Source: an uncultured Mediterraneibacter sp. (GTDB lineage: Bacteria; Bacillota; Clostridia; Lachnospirales; Lachnospiraceae). From it: a DNA stretch of 60,797 bases. The translations under genes and the position numbers were made by a program. How positions within the stretch are numbered: the stretch's first letter is position 1; each line of letters begins with the position of its first letter. The stretch covers positions 1 through 60,797 of the forward strand of contig CALWTQ010000015.1 of the NCBI GenBank assembly GCA_944384505.1. The letters are read 5' to 3'. The notes below the pieces were generated by a model. That model was not told the DNA's origin. It did not search any database and worked only from the letters and a program-made list of their open reading frames with translations. Below, in pieces: positions 41,884-51,296 of the stretch.

Positions 41884-42016
41884 GGCTGCCCCCTGTCACA
41901 ATCTGTTATCCCTCCGCGCACCGGCCGGACGCTTTTTCACGCTCTTTTCGCGCTCTCATCCGGCACGCGGCTGAACCTTACATCCTAATCTATGAGGGGG
42001 ACAGCCCGGGTATGAC

Positions 42017-43351
42017 TCACAGGCCGAGTTTTTCTTTCACATAATTACATAAAATCTCTTTTTCATTCCGTTTCGGGTCGTCAATCACATATTCCAGAAG
42101 CTCGCTTAACATCTTCCCGATCTCGCGGCCCGGCTTCATGCCGAGCTCCATCAGTTCACGGCCGCCCACCGCAAGCTGTCTTAAAGTAACACAGTCCCCG
42201 TTTAAAAGAGCCTCCTGATACAGTTTCCGTATCTCCACAATATTTTCAATCTTCTCCCTGCGCCTGTATGGGCTCTGAGCTTTTGTGTCAGCCATGCGCA
42301 CCGCAAGATAATAGGGAAAAAGTTCTACCCCGATCCGGTTCATGGCGCGGCGCACATTCACCGGCGTCGCCTCCATCCTATAGTCGTGGAAGCAGACCAG
42401 CCGGCTTACCGCACGGATTGTATCATTATCGAACTTAAGCCTGCGCATGATTTTCCTGGCAATCTCTTCGCTGACAAGGGCATGGCCCTTGAAATGATCC
42501 CGGCCGTCCTCATCCGTAGTCTTTGACTCTGGTTTTCCCATATCATGGAAAAGCATGGTGAGGCGAAGCACCTTATCCCTTTTAATGCTCTTGAGCGCAT
42601 GGAGCGTATGGCGGGCCACATCATACCTGTGATGCGGCGTATTCTGTTCTACTCCCACCATAGCGTCCCATTCTGGCAGAATGACTTTTGTAATTCCCAG
42701 TTCATAAGCATCCTGAATCCGTTCCGGGTGAGGAGACACAAGCAGTTTTACCAGTTCTGTCTGGATCCGCTCCGCACTGATTTTCTCTAAAGTCGGCGCC
42801 AGTTCTCTCACCGCCTCCGCGGTCTGCTCCTCAATCGGGAAATTAAGCTGGGCGGAAAAGCGGACAGCGCGCAGGATTCTGAGGGCGTCCTCTGAAAATC
42901 TCTCCTTCGGATCCCCCACGCACCGGATCAGATGATGGTTCAGGTCCTTCATCCCGCCGAATACATCCACCAGACGCACATCATCATTATACGCCATAGC
43001 ATTGATCGTAAAATCTCTTCGCCGCAGATCTTCCTCCAGCCGGCTGGTAAATTCCACCTGCTTCGGATGTCTCCCGTCCTCGTATGCCCCGTCGATTCTG
43101 TAGGTTGTCACCTCAAAGCTGTCCTTCCCCAGCAGAACCGTAACAGTACCATGCTCAATCCCGGTATCCACAGTTCTGCGAAACAGCTTCTTGATCTCCT
43201 CGGGCCGCGCGGACGTGGTGATATCCCAGTCCTCCGGACGCCTGGCAAGGATCGAATCCCGGACGCATCCGCCCACGGCATATGCCTCATAGCCGTGGAG
43301 CTGCAGATTATTAATAATCATCATCACTTTTCTTGGCAACGCTATCTTCAT
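42017..43351 (-). CDS. cca: CCA tRNA nucleotidyltransferase
   Basis: A 444-aa class II tRNA nucleotidyltransferase that adds or repairs the 3' CCA end. Markers are AYAVGGCVRDSILARRPEDW, DWDITTSARP, the RRDFTINAMAY motif, and a C-terminal HD domain (LTMLFHDMGKPESK). The stop overlaps the start of the YhaN-like gene in ATGA (43348-43351), indicating coupled translation. Confidence 0.95.
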   Translation of the reverse strand: MKIALPRKVMMIINNLQLHGYEAYAVGGCVRDSILARRPEDWDITTSARPEEIKKLFRRTVDTGIEHGTVTVLLGKDSFEVTTYRIDGAYEDGRHPKQVEFTSRLEEDLRRRDFTINAMAYNDDVRLVDVFGGMKDLNHHLIRCVGDPKERFSEDALRILRAVRFSAQLNFPIEEQTAEAVRELAPTLEKISAERIQTELVKLLVSPHPERIQDAYELGITKVILPEWDAMVGVEQNTPHHRYDVARHTLHALKSIKRDKVLRLTMLFHDMGKPESKTTDEDGRDHFKGHALVSEEIARKIMRRLKFDNDTIRAVSRLVCFHDYRMEATPVNVRRAMNRIGVELFPYYLAVRMADTKAQSPYRRREKIENIVEIRKLYQEALLNGDCVTLRQLAVGGRELMELGMKPGREIGKMLSELLEYVIDDPKRNEKEILCNYVKEKLGL

Positions 43352-45045
43352 GAAAAATCTTCCTTCTTCATAATCTCTTCTTCTCTTCTATGACAAGTAA
43401 ATATTATAACTTGCTTTTTTTGTCCGCTCAACCACTTTAATGCAGATTTCAGTCTTTTCTCGTCATAAAACGCAAATACTTCATCCAGAATCACCGGCAT
43501 CGGTTCGTCCAGGATCAGATCCGCCGCGGCCATCCGCACTGCAAAATAGATCTGATCCAGTGTTCCCCGGCTTAAGCCGGCGGCCGGAATCCTGCGCACA
43601 CCGTCCCACACCGAGATCTCCATCTTCTGCCCCACACTGACTCCCTGATATTTTCCGTCCGTAACAGCAGAAAATATCTCCGAAGTCCGTCGGTTGATAA
43701 GATGCGCCGTCCGGCTTCCGGTCTCATCGGCCGCTTTTTCCATCTCCTCCTCTGCCAGGGTGATGACCCTGCACTGTCTCCGGGCCTCGCGAAGGCCCTC
43801 GCTTTCCTTTATTTCCCGAAGTTGTTCTTTCCGGTTTTCACAGCGGATCTCTTTCTCTTTCCATTCCGCGCGAATCCGCTCCAACTCCCAGGAAAGCCGC
43901 CTCTCCTCCTCTGCCGCTTTCTCCGTCTGTCCTGAAGTTTCTCCGCTTTTCCGACTGTTCTCTTCCTCTCGTCTGCTTTCTTCTTTCTGACTGCTTTCTT
44001 TGTTCCGTCTGCTTTTTTCTTTCCTCCTGCGTTTTTCCTTCCGCCAGGCAAGACAGCCGGCCACAAGGACAGCGGCGCCCGCAAGGGCGATCAGAGCTCC
44101 GATCACTGTGATCGGAAATGACGGCAGGCCGGCGAAAGCCCCGGCCCCCCCGGCCTGTCCCATATCTCCCAGGGCCATTCCCCAGGCAAAGCCTATCAGG
44201 CCGGCAAAGATCCCACCCGCTCCCGCGAGCAGCATACTTCTGGCGCTGATACCGGACTCTGCACCCTCTTCCTGTTCACTCTTCGCCGGCTCTTCCCCTG
44301 TGTCCTGTCCATTGGTTTGCGGCTCAAGAACGTGCGTTTTCCTGTTTCGTTCCTGTCTCAGCTCCTTCATACTCTCCCGGCAGGATTCATACTCACAGTT
44401 CAGCCGCTCCATATCCTGTTCCAGGTAACGGCATTCCTGCAGAAGTCTCTGCTGCCGCTCTCTCTGCGCAGCCTCTTCCTCCCGGGCCTTTTTCTCAGCG
44501 GCGCGCCGCCTCTCTCTCAGGATCCGGAGCGCCCTGTTTAAATCCACCTCGCCGTTCCCGGTTTCATAATAATTTGCCGCATAATTCTCAAGGACATCTG
44601 AGAGCGTCTTCCCCGGCTCCGCCTTCAGCTGTCCCACCGAAACCGTGCTGTCGAACACGCCTTCCGTCAGACCGCCCAGCAGCATAGCCAGATCTCCCTG
44701 CTCCACAGACAGTTCCTCCCCGTCATCCTCGCAGATCAGAACCGCGGGACGGACCGGCCGGGCAAAACTTCTCTCCAGCCGGAATGATCTTCCCCCGCAT
44801 ACAAAACGCATCGTTCCGCCATAGCATTCCGGGTGATCCCAGGGCTCATACCGGCTGAAGTCATCCTTTGCCGCAGCCCGCCCGCGTCCCCTCTCCATTC
44901 CGAAGAGCATGGCACGGATAAAAGCGTGGATTGTGGACTTTCCATATTCATTTTCGCCGGATATCACCTGAATCCCGTCATAAAGACGTATCCGCTTTTC
45001 CGAAAGCATTCCAAAATTTTTCAAATACAATTCTGTTATAACCAT
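43348..45045 (-). CDS. YhaN/SbcC-like SMC-type ATPase
   Basis: A 565-aa protein. The N-terminal half of an ABC/SMC head (ELYLKNFGMLSEKRIRLYDG, Walker A SGENEYGKSTIHAF) is followed by coiled coil (about residues 175-250). Two membrane-like helices follow (MLLAGAGGIFAGLIGFAWGM; FPITVIGALIALAGAAVLVA), then a charged coiled coil. The C-terminal head half has signature GLSRGTLDQIYFAVRMAAAD and Walker B MPVILDEVFAFYDEKR. This is the YhaN architecture. The nuclease partner is the next gene upstream (45114-46223). The pair is likely an SbcCD-like DNA repair machine tied to the membrane. Confidence 0.88.
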   Translation of the reverse strand: MVITELYLKNFGMLSEKRIRLYDGIQVISGENEYGKSTIHAFIRAMLFGMERGRGRAAAKDDFSRYEPWDHPECYGGTMRFVCGGRSFRLERSFARPVRPAVLICEDDGEELSVEQGDLAMLLGGLTEGVFDSTVSVGQLKAEPGKTLSDVLENYAANYYETGNGEVDLNRALRILRERRRAAEKKAREEEAAQRERQQRLLQECRYLEQDMERLNCEYESCRESMKELRQERNRKTHVLEPQTNGQDTGEEPAKSEQEEGAESGISARSMLLAGAGGIFAGLIGFAWGMALGDMGQAGGAGAFAGLPSFPITVIGALIALAGAAVLVAGCLAWRKEKRRRKEKSRRNKESSQKEESRREEENSRKSGETSGQTEKAAEEERRLSWELERIRAEWKEKEIRCENRKEQLREIKESEGLREARRQCRVITLAEEEMEKAADETGSRTAHLINRRTSEIFSAVTDGKYQGVSVGQKMEISVWDGVRRIPAAGLSRGTLDQIYFAVRMAAADLILDEPMPVILDEVFAFYDEKRLKSALKWLSGQKKQVIIFTCHRREEEIMKKEDFS

Positions 45046-45113
45046 ATGAGGTAATCTCTCCCCTATATCAGAATTCCCGGCCTGTTCTAACGGTTCATGC
45101 GTCAGGGACGAAC

Positions 45114-46223
45114 TCAGCGCGTCAGCAGCGCATCCAGACCTTCACAAAGCGCGTCATACTCTTCGCTCCCCCTGACACATCCCTCAAAACGGCCGATATA
45201 TCTGCCAATCAAATTATCCCTGTTCTCCCTGAGCAGCGCGTCAATATCATAGTCCGGCTCTGTCCGGTCCAGAACTTCCAGGATATTTCCTCTGCCCGCC
45301 AGATATTCCGTATCAAAAATAATATCCGGGTCCCGTTTTCCTTTCAAAATCATTTTGTAAATATTTTCATTTCCATATTCACTAATTAGTTTATCAATTT
45401 CTTTTTTTATACTGATTTCTGTATCCTCAGCATTCACGGACACCTCTGCGTGAACATATTCCCTCAGCGCGCACGGAATCCACTGAACCGCAGGCTCCCC
45501 TTGCATCCTGCTTTTCCTCCCGCTTTTTATCCCGTTCTGATTCTGCTCTGTAATTTCTCCGCGTTCTGTAATCTCCCCTCGTATATACCCGTGAGGCCCT
45601 GTGTCATTCCGATCCACAGGTTCCAGCGCCCCGCTGTATATCACGCGGTTTTTCCTGACCGCCTGAGGTTTATGGATATGCCCAAGCGCCACATAAGAAA
45701 ATCCTGCGTCCGACACCTCATTCCAGTCAATGGGAATATGTTTCTCATCCCCGCCATGAGCCAGCAGGATCTCAATGGGCTCCACTCCTGCCGCACGCAG
45801 CTGATCGTACAAAGGCTCCCGGATCTCCCTGCTGTGATAACTCAGCCCATACACCGCTGTATGAAGTTCCGGAAAATCAATATATTCCGGTGTCCTGCCA
45901 AACAGGGGGAACACATTGCCGCTCCATTCAAAGGTGCGGTAATAGGAATCCTGCCTGATATAATCATGATTTCCCGCAATAAGAACCACTTTCGTATGAG
46001 ACAGTCCTGAGAAAAGCGCATCCACCTCTTTCAGTTCTCTGAGAAGCGGCTGCCGATGGAACAAATCCCCGGCAATCAGAAGCAAATCCGTCCGCTCGGC
46101 CTCGCAGACTTCCACCACGTGCTCCAGCGTCTCCCACAATTCCCTGGGACGTTTCTCACTGTACAGAGGGCCTGCATCCGGCTCTGCTCCCAGATGCACG
46201 TCCGCAATATGTATAAATTTCAA
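45114..46223 (-). CDS. YhaO/SbcD-like metallophosphoesterase
   Basis: A 369-aa DNA-repair-type metallophosphoesterase: FIHIADVHLGAEPDAG, LLLIAGDLFHRQPL, VVLIAGNHDYIRQDSY, ILLAHGGDEKHIPID and YVALGHIHKPQAV carry all five metal-site motifs. The likely start is TTG at 46223 with GGAGG 7 bases upstream; the ATG at 46262 lacks a site. A hydrophilic insert with a GEITERGEITEQ repeat lies near residue 215. It precedes the YhaN-like ATPase. Confidence 0.9.
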   Translation of the reverse strand: MKFIHIADVHLGAEPDAGPLYSEKRPRELWETLEHVVEVCEAERTDLLLIAGDLFHRQPLLRELKEVDALFSGLSHTKVVLIAGNHDYIRQDSYYRTFEWSGNVFPLFGRTPEYIDFPELHTAVYGLSYHSREIREPLYDQLRAAGVEPIEILLAHGGDEKHIPIDWNEVSDAGFSYVALGHIHKPQAVRKNRVIYSGALEPVDRNDTGPHGYIRGEITERGEITEQNQNGIKSGRKSRMQGEPAVQWIPCALREYVHAEVSVNAEDTEISIKKEIDKLISEYGNENIYKMILKGKRDPDIIFDTEYLAGRGNILEVLDRTEPDYDIDALLRENRDNLIGRYIGRFEGCVRGSEEYDALCEGLDALLTR

Positions 46224-46301
46224 GCTGCCACCTCCTCTTTCCAGTAATTCCAGACCATACAAACAGCTCCCTGGCCACGTCTTTTGCTGCTCATATCTTC
46301 G

Positions 46302-46733
46302 TTATTCATATTTTTCGTAATAGAATTTAACAAATATCTGAATAATAAGAAATAATCCTAAAAGGAAACCCGGAATAACAAAAAGGCATCCCCATACTAT
46401 ATTTGCCGTCAATTTGAAGCCGATTATCCCGCAAACCATAATCACAAACAAAATAGCATATACTATATCCAGCATCCGTGACTGGCTTTTATATTCTATC
46501 AAACGGTTTCTTTCATCATATTTCTCAATAATGTCTTCTTTTGAAGCTTTTTTTGAAAATGCCCGCCAAAACGAATTTAATCCCATCAAAAGAAGAAATA
46601 TAGATATTATACTATCCCTTATCTGAACCAAAGTATTGGAGTCCGGAGAACGGAAATCAAGAAATATCCCGCAACACGCTAATAATATTAAAAATATTCC
46701 TGCAAAAAGCCCTTTTTTATTATAAATCTTCAT
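46302..46733 (-). CDS. Four-helix membrane protein of unknown function
   Basis: A 143-aa membrane protein: two N-terminal helices (GLFAGIFLILLACCGIFLDF; IISIFLLLMGLNSFWRAFSK), a cytoplasmic loop with EKYDERNRLIEYKSQSRM, and two C-terminal helices. The DERN-type loop resembles DUF2178-like small membrane proteins that are paired with XRE regulators. It overlaps the regulator gene by 14 bases. The function is unknown. Confidence 0.8.
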   Translation of the reverse strand: MKIYNKKGLFAGIFLILLACCGIFLDFRSPDSNTLVQIRDSIISIFLLLMGLNSFWRAFSKKASKEDIIEKYDERNRLIEYKSQSRMLDIVYAILFVIMVCGIIGFKLTANIVWGCLFVIPGFLLGLFLIIQIFVKFYYEKYE

Positions 46734-46950
46734 ACTGCTTATCCTCCAGCTCTTTGTTCTCTTTTAAACAGCACAAATCCTCAACCGTCACTCCAAATAT
46801 CTGCGCCATTCTATACGCAAGCATGAGAGACGGGCTATATTGTTCTTTTTCTATTGAGATAATCGTTCTTGACGAAACATGAGCCAGATCAGCCAATTGC
46901 TGCTGTGTCATTTCCGCCGCTGTTCTTAATTCCTTTACTCTGGTTTTCAT
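46720..46950 (-). CDS. XRE family transcriptional regulator
   Basis: A 76-aa protein that is a single helix-turn-helix of the XRE/YozG type: VKELRTAAEMTQQQLADLAH, VSSRTIISIEKEQYSPSLML and AYRMAQIFGVTVEDLCCL. It is co-transcribed with the membrane protein gene. Two GAAG-N4-CTTC palindromes directly before the -10 region of its promoter are candidate autoregulatory operators. Confidence 0.93.
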   Translation of the reverse strand: MKTRVKELRTAAEMTQQQLADLAHVSSRTIISIEKEQYSPSLMLAYRMAQIFGVTVEDLCCLKENKELEDKQYEDL

Positions 46951-46970
46951 GCGCTTCCTCCCGGAAATAT

Positions 46971-46998
46971 GAAGCTCGCTTCTTGTGAAGGTAACTTC
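46971..46998. promoter_or_regulatory. Tandem GAAG-N4-CTTC operators
   Basis: GAAGCTCGCTTC (46971-46982) and GAAGGTAACTTC (46987-46998) are two 12-bp palindromes with identical arms, separated by four bases (period 16). They cover the transcription start between the -10 box and the XRE ribosome binding site, so binding would repress. Confidence 0.65.
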
Positions 46999-47027
46999 AT
47001 GTTATCATGCAGGCATACCACTGTCAA
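46999..47027 (-). promoter_or_regulatory. Sigma-A promoter of XRE-membrane protein operon
   Basis: The minus strand reads TTGACA (47027-47022), 17 bases, TAACAT (47004-46999). Confidence 0.65.
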
Positions 47028-47249
47028 CCCAAATACGAAATCGATTTTGCGCATGCGGCGGAGCGGCCCGCGGATAGTATAACTATACCTCCACTAATCA
47101 GGGGAATAGTCTCAGACAGTCAGCCACTTCGGAGGCTAAAGAGCGAAGACATAAAAGCAGCCCCCTGAAAACTCACCGTTTTCCAGAGGGCATTTTCTTG
47201 TTTCTCCAGCAACGGTGTACAAGGGGCAATCCCCCCTTGCGCACCAGTG
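47028..47249. other. Intergenic stretch with terminator stems
   Basis: No gene is seen. The part from 47028 to 47150 shows nothing I can support. Two stems follow: 47160-47191 (described separately) and AAGGGG/CCCCTT near 47220-47241. Confidence 0.5.
47160..47191 (-). terminator. Terminator of asnS
   Basis: GCCCCCTGAAAAC (47160-47172) pairs with GTTTTCCAGAGGGC (47178-47191). T-rich sequence follows on both sides (TGCTTTT on the minus strand, ATTTTCTT on the plus strand). Confidence 0.75.
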
Positions 47250-48641
47250 TTATAATTCGCAGTTATTCACAGTTCTCGGGAACGGGATCACGTCACGGAT
47301 ATTTGACATACCTGTCAGGTACATCACACAGCGCTCAAATCCAAGTCCAAAACCGGCGTGTCTCGTAGAACCGTACTTTCTCAGATCCAGGTAGAAGCTG
47401 TAATCCTCCTCTTTCAGCCCCAGCTCTTTCATACGGGAAAGCAGCTTATCGTAGTCGTCCTCCCTCTGGCTTCCGCCGATGATCTCTCCAATTCCCGGTA
47501 CAAGACAGTCTACAGCAGCAACTGTCTTCCCATCATCGTTCTGTTTCATATAGAAAGCTTTTATCTCTTTCGGGTAGTCTGTCACAAATACCGGGCGCTT
47601 ATAAATCTGTTCGGTCAGATAGCGCTCATGCTCAGTCTGAAGGTCACATCCCCAGGAAACTTTATATTCAAACTTATCATTATTCTTTTCCAGAATCTCA
47701 ACTGCCTCTGTGTACGTCACACGGGCGAAGTCCGAGCCTGCCACATTGTGGAGCCTCTCAAGAAGGCCCTTATCCACAAAGGAGTTAAAGAAGTTCATCT
47801 CTTCCGGCGCGTTTTCCAGGACATAGTTGATGATGTATTTCAGCATGTCCTCCGCCAGATCCATATCATCTTCCAGATCCGCAAAAGCAATCTCCGGCTC
47901 AATCATCCAGAATTCAGCCGCGTGCCTTGTCGTATTCGAATTCTCCGCACGGAAAGTCGGCCCGAAAGTATAAATGCTCCGGAACGCCTGGGCATAAGTC
48001 TCGCCATTCAGCTGGCCGCTTACTGTTAGGCTCGTCTCCTTTCCGAAGAAATCTTTCGAGTAATCCACTGTACCGTCGTCATTTTTCGGAACATTTTCAA
48101 GATCCAAGGTCGTCACTCGGAACATCTCCCCTGCCCCCTCACAGTCGCTCCCTGTGATCAGCGGAGTGTGCACATAGACAAACCCTCTCTCCTGGAAAAA
48201 CTTGTGGATCGCGTACGCAGCCAGCGACCGAACGCGGAACACCGCCTGGAATGTATTCGTTCTCGGACGCAGATGAGAAATCGTCCTGAGATATTCAAAA
48301 CTGTGCCTTTTCTTCTGAAGCGGATAATCCGGAGCAGAAGCTCCCTCTACCGTCACTTCATCCGCCTGAATCTCAAAAGGCTGCTTTGCCTGAGGAGTCG
48401 CTACCAGAGTACCTGTAACGATTACCGCTGCTCCTACATTTAATTTTGAGATTTCCGCAAAGTTCTCCATCTTATCATGGTACACGATCTGAAGCGTCTG
48501 AAAATAAGATCCATCGTTGAGCACAATAAATCCAAAAGTCTTCGAATCACGGATGCTCCGAATCCAGCCGCCCACCGTCACCTGTCTGTCCAGGTACTCC
48601 TCACGGTTCTTAAATAAATCGCGTATAGTTGTCAGTTCCAT
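47250..48641 (-). CDS. asnS: Asparagine--tRNA ligase
   Basis: A 463-aa class IIb synthetase. The N-terminal OB-fold anticodon domain ([20 protein letters not shown]) is followed by the catalytic core with motif 2 [20 protein letters not shown] and motif 3 [20 protein letters not shown] then DVIPFPR. The ATG at 48641 ([12 protein letters not shown]) has GAAGGAG 10 bases upstream; the ATG at 48659 overlaps that site. The leader is only about 75 bases, too short for a full T-box. Confidence 0.96.
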   Translation of the reverse strand: MELTTIRDLFKNREEYLDRQVTVGGWIRSIRDSKTFGFIVLNDGSYFQTLQIVYHDKMENFAEISKLNVGAAVIVTGTLVATPQAKQPFEIQADEVTVEGASAPDYPLQKKRHSFEYLRTISHLRPRTNTFQAVFRVRSLAAYAIHKFFQERGFVYVHTPLITGSDCEGAGEMFRVTTLDLENVPKNDDGTVDYSKDFFGKETSLTVSGQLNGETYAQAFRSIYTFGPTFRAENSNTTRHAAEFWMIEPEIAFADLEDDMDLAEDMLKYIINYVLENAPEEMNFFNSFVDKGLLERLHNVAGSDFARVTYTEAVEILEKNNDKFEYKVSWGCDLQTEHERYLTEQIYKRPVFVTDYPKEIKAFYMKQNDDGKTVAAVDCLVPGIGEIIGGSQREDDYDKLLSRMKELGLKEEDYSFYLDLRKYGSTRHAGFGLGFERCVMYLTGMSNIRDVIPFPRTVNNCEL

Positions 48642-48722
48642 ATCAAAAAGCTCCTTCAATAATTAAATGATTATTACTAACAGGCAGCGTCTTCTCCGTC
48701 CCTGCCGTCAGCCAGTATTGAC

Positions 48723-48751
48723 ATTATAACACTCCCCGGCATGGTCGTAAA
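48723..48751 (-). promoter_or_regulatory. Sigma-A promoter of asnS
   Basis: The minus strand reads TTTACG (48751-48746), 17 bases, TATAAT (48728-48723), with an extended TG. Confidence 0.7.
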
Positions 48752-49204
48752 CAAAAAACTAGCTGTAGTTCAGCTATTTCGTCTAACAGCTATTTAGCGC
48801 ACTAACGTCTGGATGAGAAACGTCCGAAAACAGCGACTGTTTCAAAAACGTATTCTGCGGGGATGGAGGACGGCTCAGGGCTTCGCTCCAGGGGATAAGG
48901 GAAACTAAGAAGTTGCGGCTGCGGATTAGATACAAGGACAGGAGGGGAGCAACTCGCTTCGCTCAGACAATCTCCCCTCCTGCCCTAACATCCGCAGCCG
49001 CAACTTCAAGTTTCCCTAATCCCCTCCGAAGGCGCCCGTCGCCCTCCTCCATCCCCGCAGAATTTTTCTCGAAATGGGGCTGTTTTCTGGGCTTTTCAAG
49101 CCGGAAGTTAGTGAATATATAGCTGCTGCGAGAAACAGGCGCGGCCGGAAGGCTTTCGCAGTCGAAAGCCCACAGGCCGCGCCAACTCGCGTTTTACAGC
49201 CTAA

Positions 49205-49876
49205 GTCACAACCACCACTTCAAGTGGTGGTTTGGGTTGGCCCTCATAAGGGCCGATTGCGCGCTCGCCCAAAAGGGCGGGTATCGCAAGCGTTGTTACT
49301 GGTCCGCTTATAAAGCGGTACTACTTGAATCTTCTTTCCTCGATTCTTCTGCCTGCTCTCTTATATATTTCTTTATTGCATCTTCTGTGATATTACCAAT
49401 TGTTGAAACGTAATATCCTCTAGCCCAAAATGCTTTATCCCATTTACTCTGTAATTTGGGATGTCTATCATATATCATTAATGTGCTCTTTCCTTTTAAG
49501 TACCCCATAAATTTTGATATGCTATACTTTGGCGGAATCGCTACGCTTAAATGAATATGATCCTCGCATACTGCACCATCTATAATCTCTACGTCTTTAT
49601 ACCTGCATAACGTTGAAATTATATCCCGCACGTCTGCTTTTATTTTTCCATACAGAATTTTCTTTCTATATTTCGGTATAAAAACGATATGGTACTGGCA
49701 TTTCCAACTTACATGTGATAAGCTCTTTTTGTCCATTTGTGACCGCCTCCTATGCTAATTTTTGAGTTTGGCTTGCGACACCATTCTCATTTTAGCATAG
49801 GAGGCTTTTTATTGGTATCTTACACCGTTCCTGCTTACTCCATTCTCCCCAGCATAGCTGGGGGATTAGCTCTTTC
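49205..49876 (-). mobile_element. IS200-type insertion sequence (tnpA only)
   Basis: The element is about 670 bp. Its limits are inferred by comparing the interrupted repeat copy 3 with the uninterrupted copy 4. The left end (at high coordinates) has the terminal hairpin CCCCAGcataGCTGGGG (49847-49863) and a 14-bp inverted repeat GCCTCCTATGCTAA (49745-49758/49792-49805) with a T-run, which shields tnpA from outside transcription as in IS200. The right end has the hairpin AACCACCACTT/AAGTGGTGGTT (49210-49232). There is no tnpB gene and no terminal inverted repeat, as expected for HUH single-strand transposition. Confidence 0.88.
49308..49736 (-). CDS. tnpA: IS200-family HUH transposase TnpA
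   Basis: A 142-aa Y1 transposase. The HUH motif is in VCEDHIHLSVAIPP, the catalytic Tyr in ARGYYVSTIGN, and the N-terminus HVSWKCQYHIVFIPKYRKKI is typical. The length is normal for an active enzyme and no frameshift is seen. GGAGG lies 9 bases upstream of the ATG. It would excise and insert single-stranded DNA at hairpin-marked ends; the copy sits inside a large palindrome, a plausible single-strand target during replication. Confidence 0.95.
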   Translation of the reverse strand: MDKKSLSHVSWKCQYHIVFIPKYRKKILYGKIKADVRDIISTLCRYKDVEIIDGAVCEDHIHLSVAIPPKYSISKFMGYLKGKSTLMIYDRHPKLQSKWDKAFWARGYYVSTIGNITEDAIKKYIREQAEESRKEDSSSTAL

Positions 49877-50265
49877 ATTAAGCAGTAACATTTCCGGCAG
49901 GAAATGCGCAGGAAGCGGAGGGGATGTTTGAAGCGTAAGTTCTTTGAGCGGGGGCGTGTGGGGACTGTGACTTTGGAGGAATCTGATGGAAGATCTTAGA
50001 AGGCGGAGAGCTGTTGTTAAGCGGTGCGCAGGGATTGTTTGAGCGGAGCGAGTTGCCCGGAGCGCCGCTTTGCACTTAAACAGCTCTCCGACTTCTTAGA
50101 TCCTTCCCGGATTCCGGAACGGAACAGTACACACACGTCCCCTCTCCAAGAACACGTTTCAAACATCCCCTCCGCTTTCGGACGTGAGTCACAGGAAATA
50201 TTAGTGCGCTAAATAGCTGAACTACTGCAAATGGTGTGTGGCGAGCGGATCTTTCGGCGCAGAAT

Positions 50266-50280
50266 TGGCACAGTTCTTGC
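50266..50280 (+). promoter_or_regulatory. Sigma-54 promoter of acyl-CoA dehydrogenase/lactonase pair
   Basis: TGGCACAGTTCTTGC followed by T matches TGGCAYRNNNNTTGCW fully. GG (50267-50268) and GC (50279-50280) are 10 bases apart. The GC is 44 bases from the start codon at 50324. Confidence 0.87.
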
Positions 50281-50323
50281 TATATATTACTGTATCTACA
50301 AATTTAAAAGGAGACGATGATCT

Positions 50324-51277
50324 ATGAGGAAAACATCTGTTGAAAATTTTGAAATTGCTGTGCTGGGCGCCGGTACTATGGGGCTGTGCGTGGCACAATT
50401 TTTCGCTATGAACGGGCATGAGGTTAATCTGTACAACAGGACATATGCCAATCTGGACAAAGCCCTGATTCAGATCCGCAGCAATCTGCAGACTCTCGTA
50501 TCTTTAGATCAGATCAGCAAGGAAGATCTCCGCTCTGCCATGGCGCACATTCACGGAACCGGCGATCTGAAGGAAGCTGTGGAACACGCAGATTTCGTCA
50601 TTGAAAATGTAGCCGAGAGAGAAGACGTCAAGAAGGAGATTTTTGCAAAAATTGATGAATTCTGCGATGAAGACGTCATTTTTTCCAGCGATACTTCCAC
50701 AATGAACATTTACGAGTTTCTCGAAGTCAGTCACCCGGAGCGTCTTATTATCACCCACTTCTTCAATCCGGCCTATGTAATGCCCCTGGTGGAAGTTGTC
50801 CGCGGTCCGCACACTTCTGACGAAACCACAGCGGTCACAAAAGCGCTCCTGGAATCCTGCGGCAAGAAAACAGCCGTCATCAACAAAGCGATTCCCGGAT
50901 TTATCTTGAACCGCATTACCATGGCTGTATTCCGCGAAGCCGCCTACATCGCCGGAAACGGCTGGGCTTCTCCTGAGGATATTGACAAGGCGATCGTATC
51001 CACTTTTGGTCCTCGCTATACCTTTGAAGGTCCATTCGGACTCAGCGATTTCGCGGGCCTTGACATTTACGAAAGGCTTGCCACTCTTCTGTATCCTGTA
51101 CTCTGCTCCGACACAGAAGCGCCCTCCATTCTCACAGATAAAACAGGGAATGGAATCCTCGGAGTAAAATCCGGCGAAGGCTTTTATGAATACACGGACG
51201 CGGCAGAAGCCCACAGAGCGCGCGACTCGAAAATCATGAAAATGATCCAGGCCATCAACGCCGTAAACAATTCTTAA
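50324..51277 (+). CDS. 3-hydroxyacyl-CoA dehydrogenase family protein
   Basis: A 317-aa NAD-dependent L-3-hydroxyacyl-CoA dehydrogenase-type enzyme. The N-terminal Rossmann motif AVLGAGTMGLCVAQFFAMNG is followed by ADFVIENVAEREDVKKEIFA, the SSDTSTMNIYEFLEVSHPER segment, ITHFFNPAYVMPLVEVVRG (catalytic His) and PGFILNRITMAVFREAAYIA. The C-terminal dimer domain ends with GILGVKSGEGFYEYT. It is close in size to butyryl-pathway Hbd but diverged, so the substrate is likely a branched or cyclic 3-hydroxyacyl-CoA (inference). It is read from the sigma-54 promoter and followed after 19 bases by the MBL gene. Confidence 0.92.
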   Translation: MRKTSVENFEIAVLGAGTMGLCVAQFFAMNGHEVNLYNRTYANLDKALIQIRSNLQTLVSLDQISKEDLRSAMAHIHGTGDLKEAVEHADFVIENVAEREDVKKEIFAKIDEFCDEDVIFSSDTSTMNIYEFLEVSHPERLIITHFFNPAYVMPLVEVVRGPHTSDETTAVTKALLESCGKKTAVINKAIPGFILNRITMAVFREAAYIAGNGWASPEDIDKAIVSTFGPRYTFEGPFGLSDFAGLDIYERLATLLYPVLCSDTEAPSILTDKTGNGILGVKSGEGFYEYTDAAEAHRARDSKIMKMIQAINAVNNS

Positions 51278-51296
51278 AAGAAAGGACGTCCTAACT

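Larger units (their letters stand above)
48787..50219 (+). repeat. Composite palindromic repeat, copy 3 (split by IS200-type element)
   Basis: The A palindrome is at 48787-49125 (stem subtype 2, GTTGCGGCTGCGGAT paired with ATCCGCAGCCGCAAC) and the C hairpin at 49126-49196. The B palindrome begins at 49197, is interrupted after 49204 and resumes at about 49877-50219. Without the insertion the unit is about 760 bp. An extra CAGCTATTT lies just before the left end (48773), perhaps a second eroded terminus. The right end (GCGCTAAATAGCTG) is 47 bases from the sigma-54 promoter. Confidence 0.9.

Noticed and set aside
48642-48780. Possible T-box leader of asnS
   Set aside because: The promoter leaves a leader of only about 75 bases, and no specifier loop, T-box sequence or terminator/antiterminator pair is visible.
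48913-49313. Plus-strand frames in repeat copy 3 and in the right end of the IS element
   Set aside because: They run through palindrome arms and IS hairpins, lack ribosome binding sites and do not persist in other copies.
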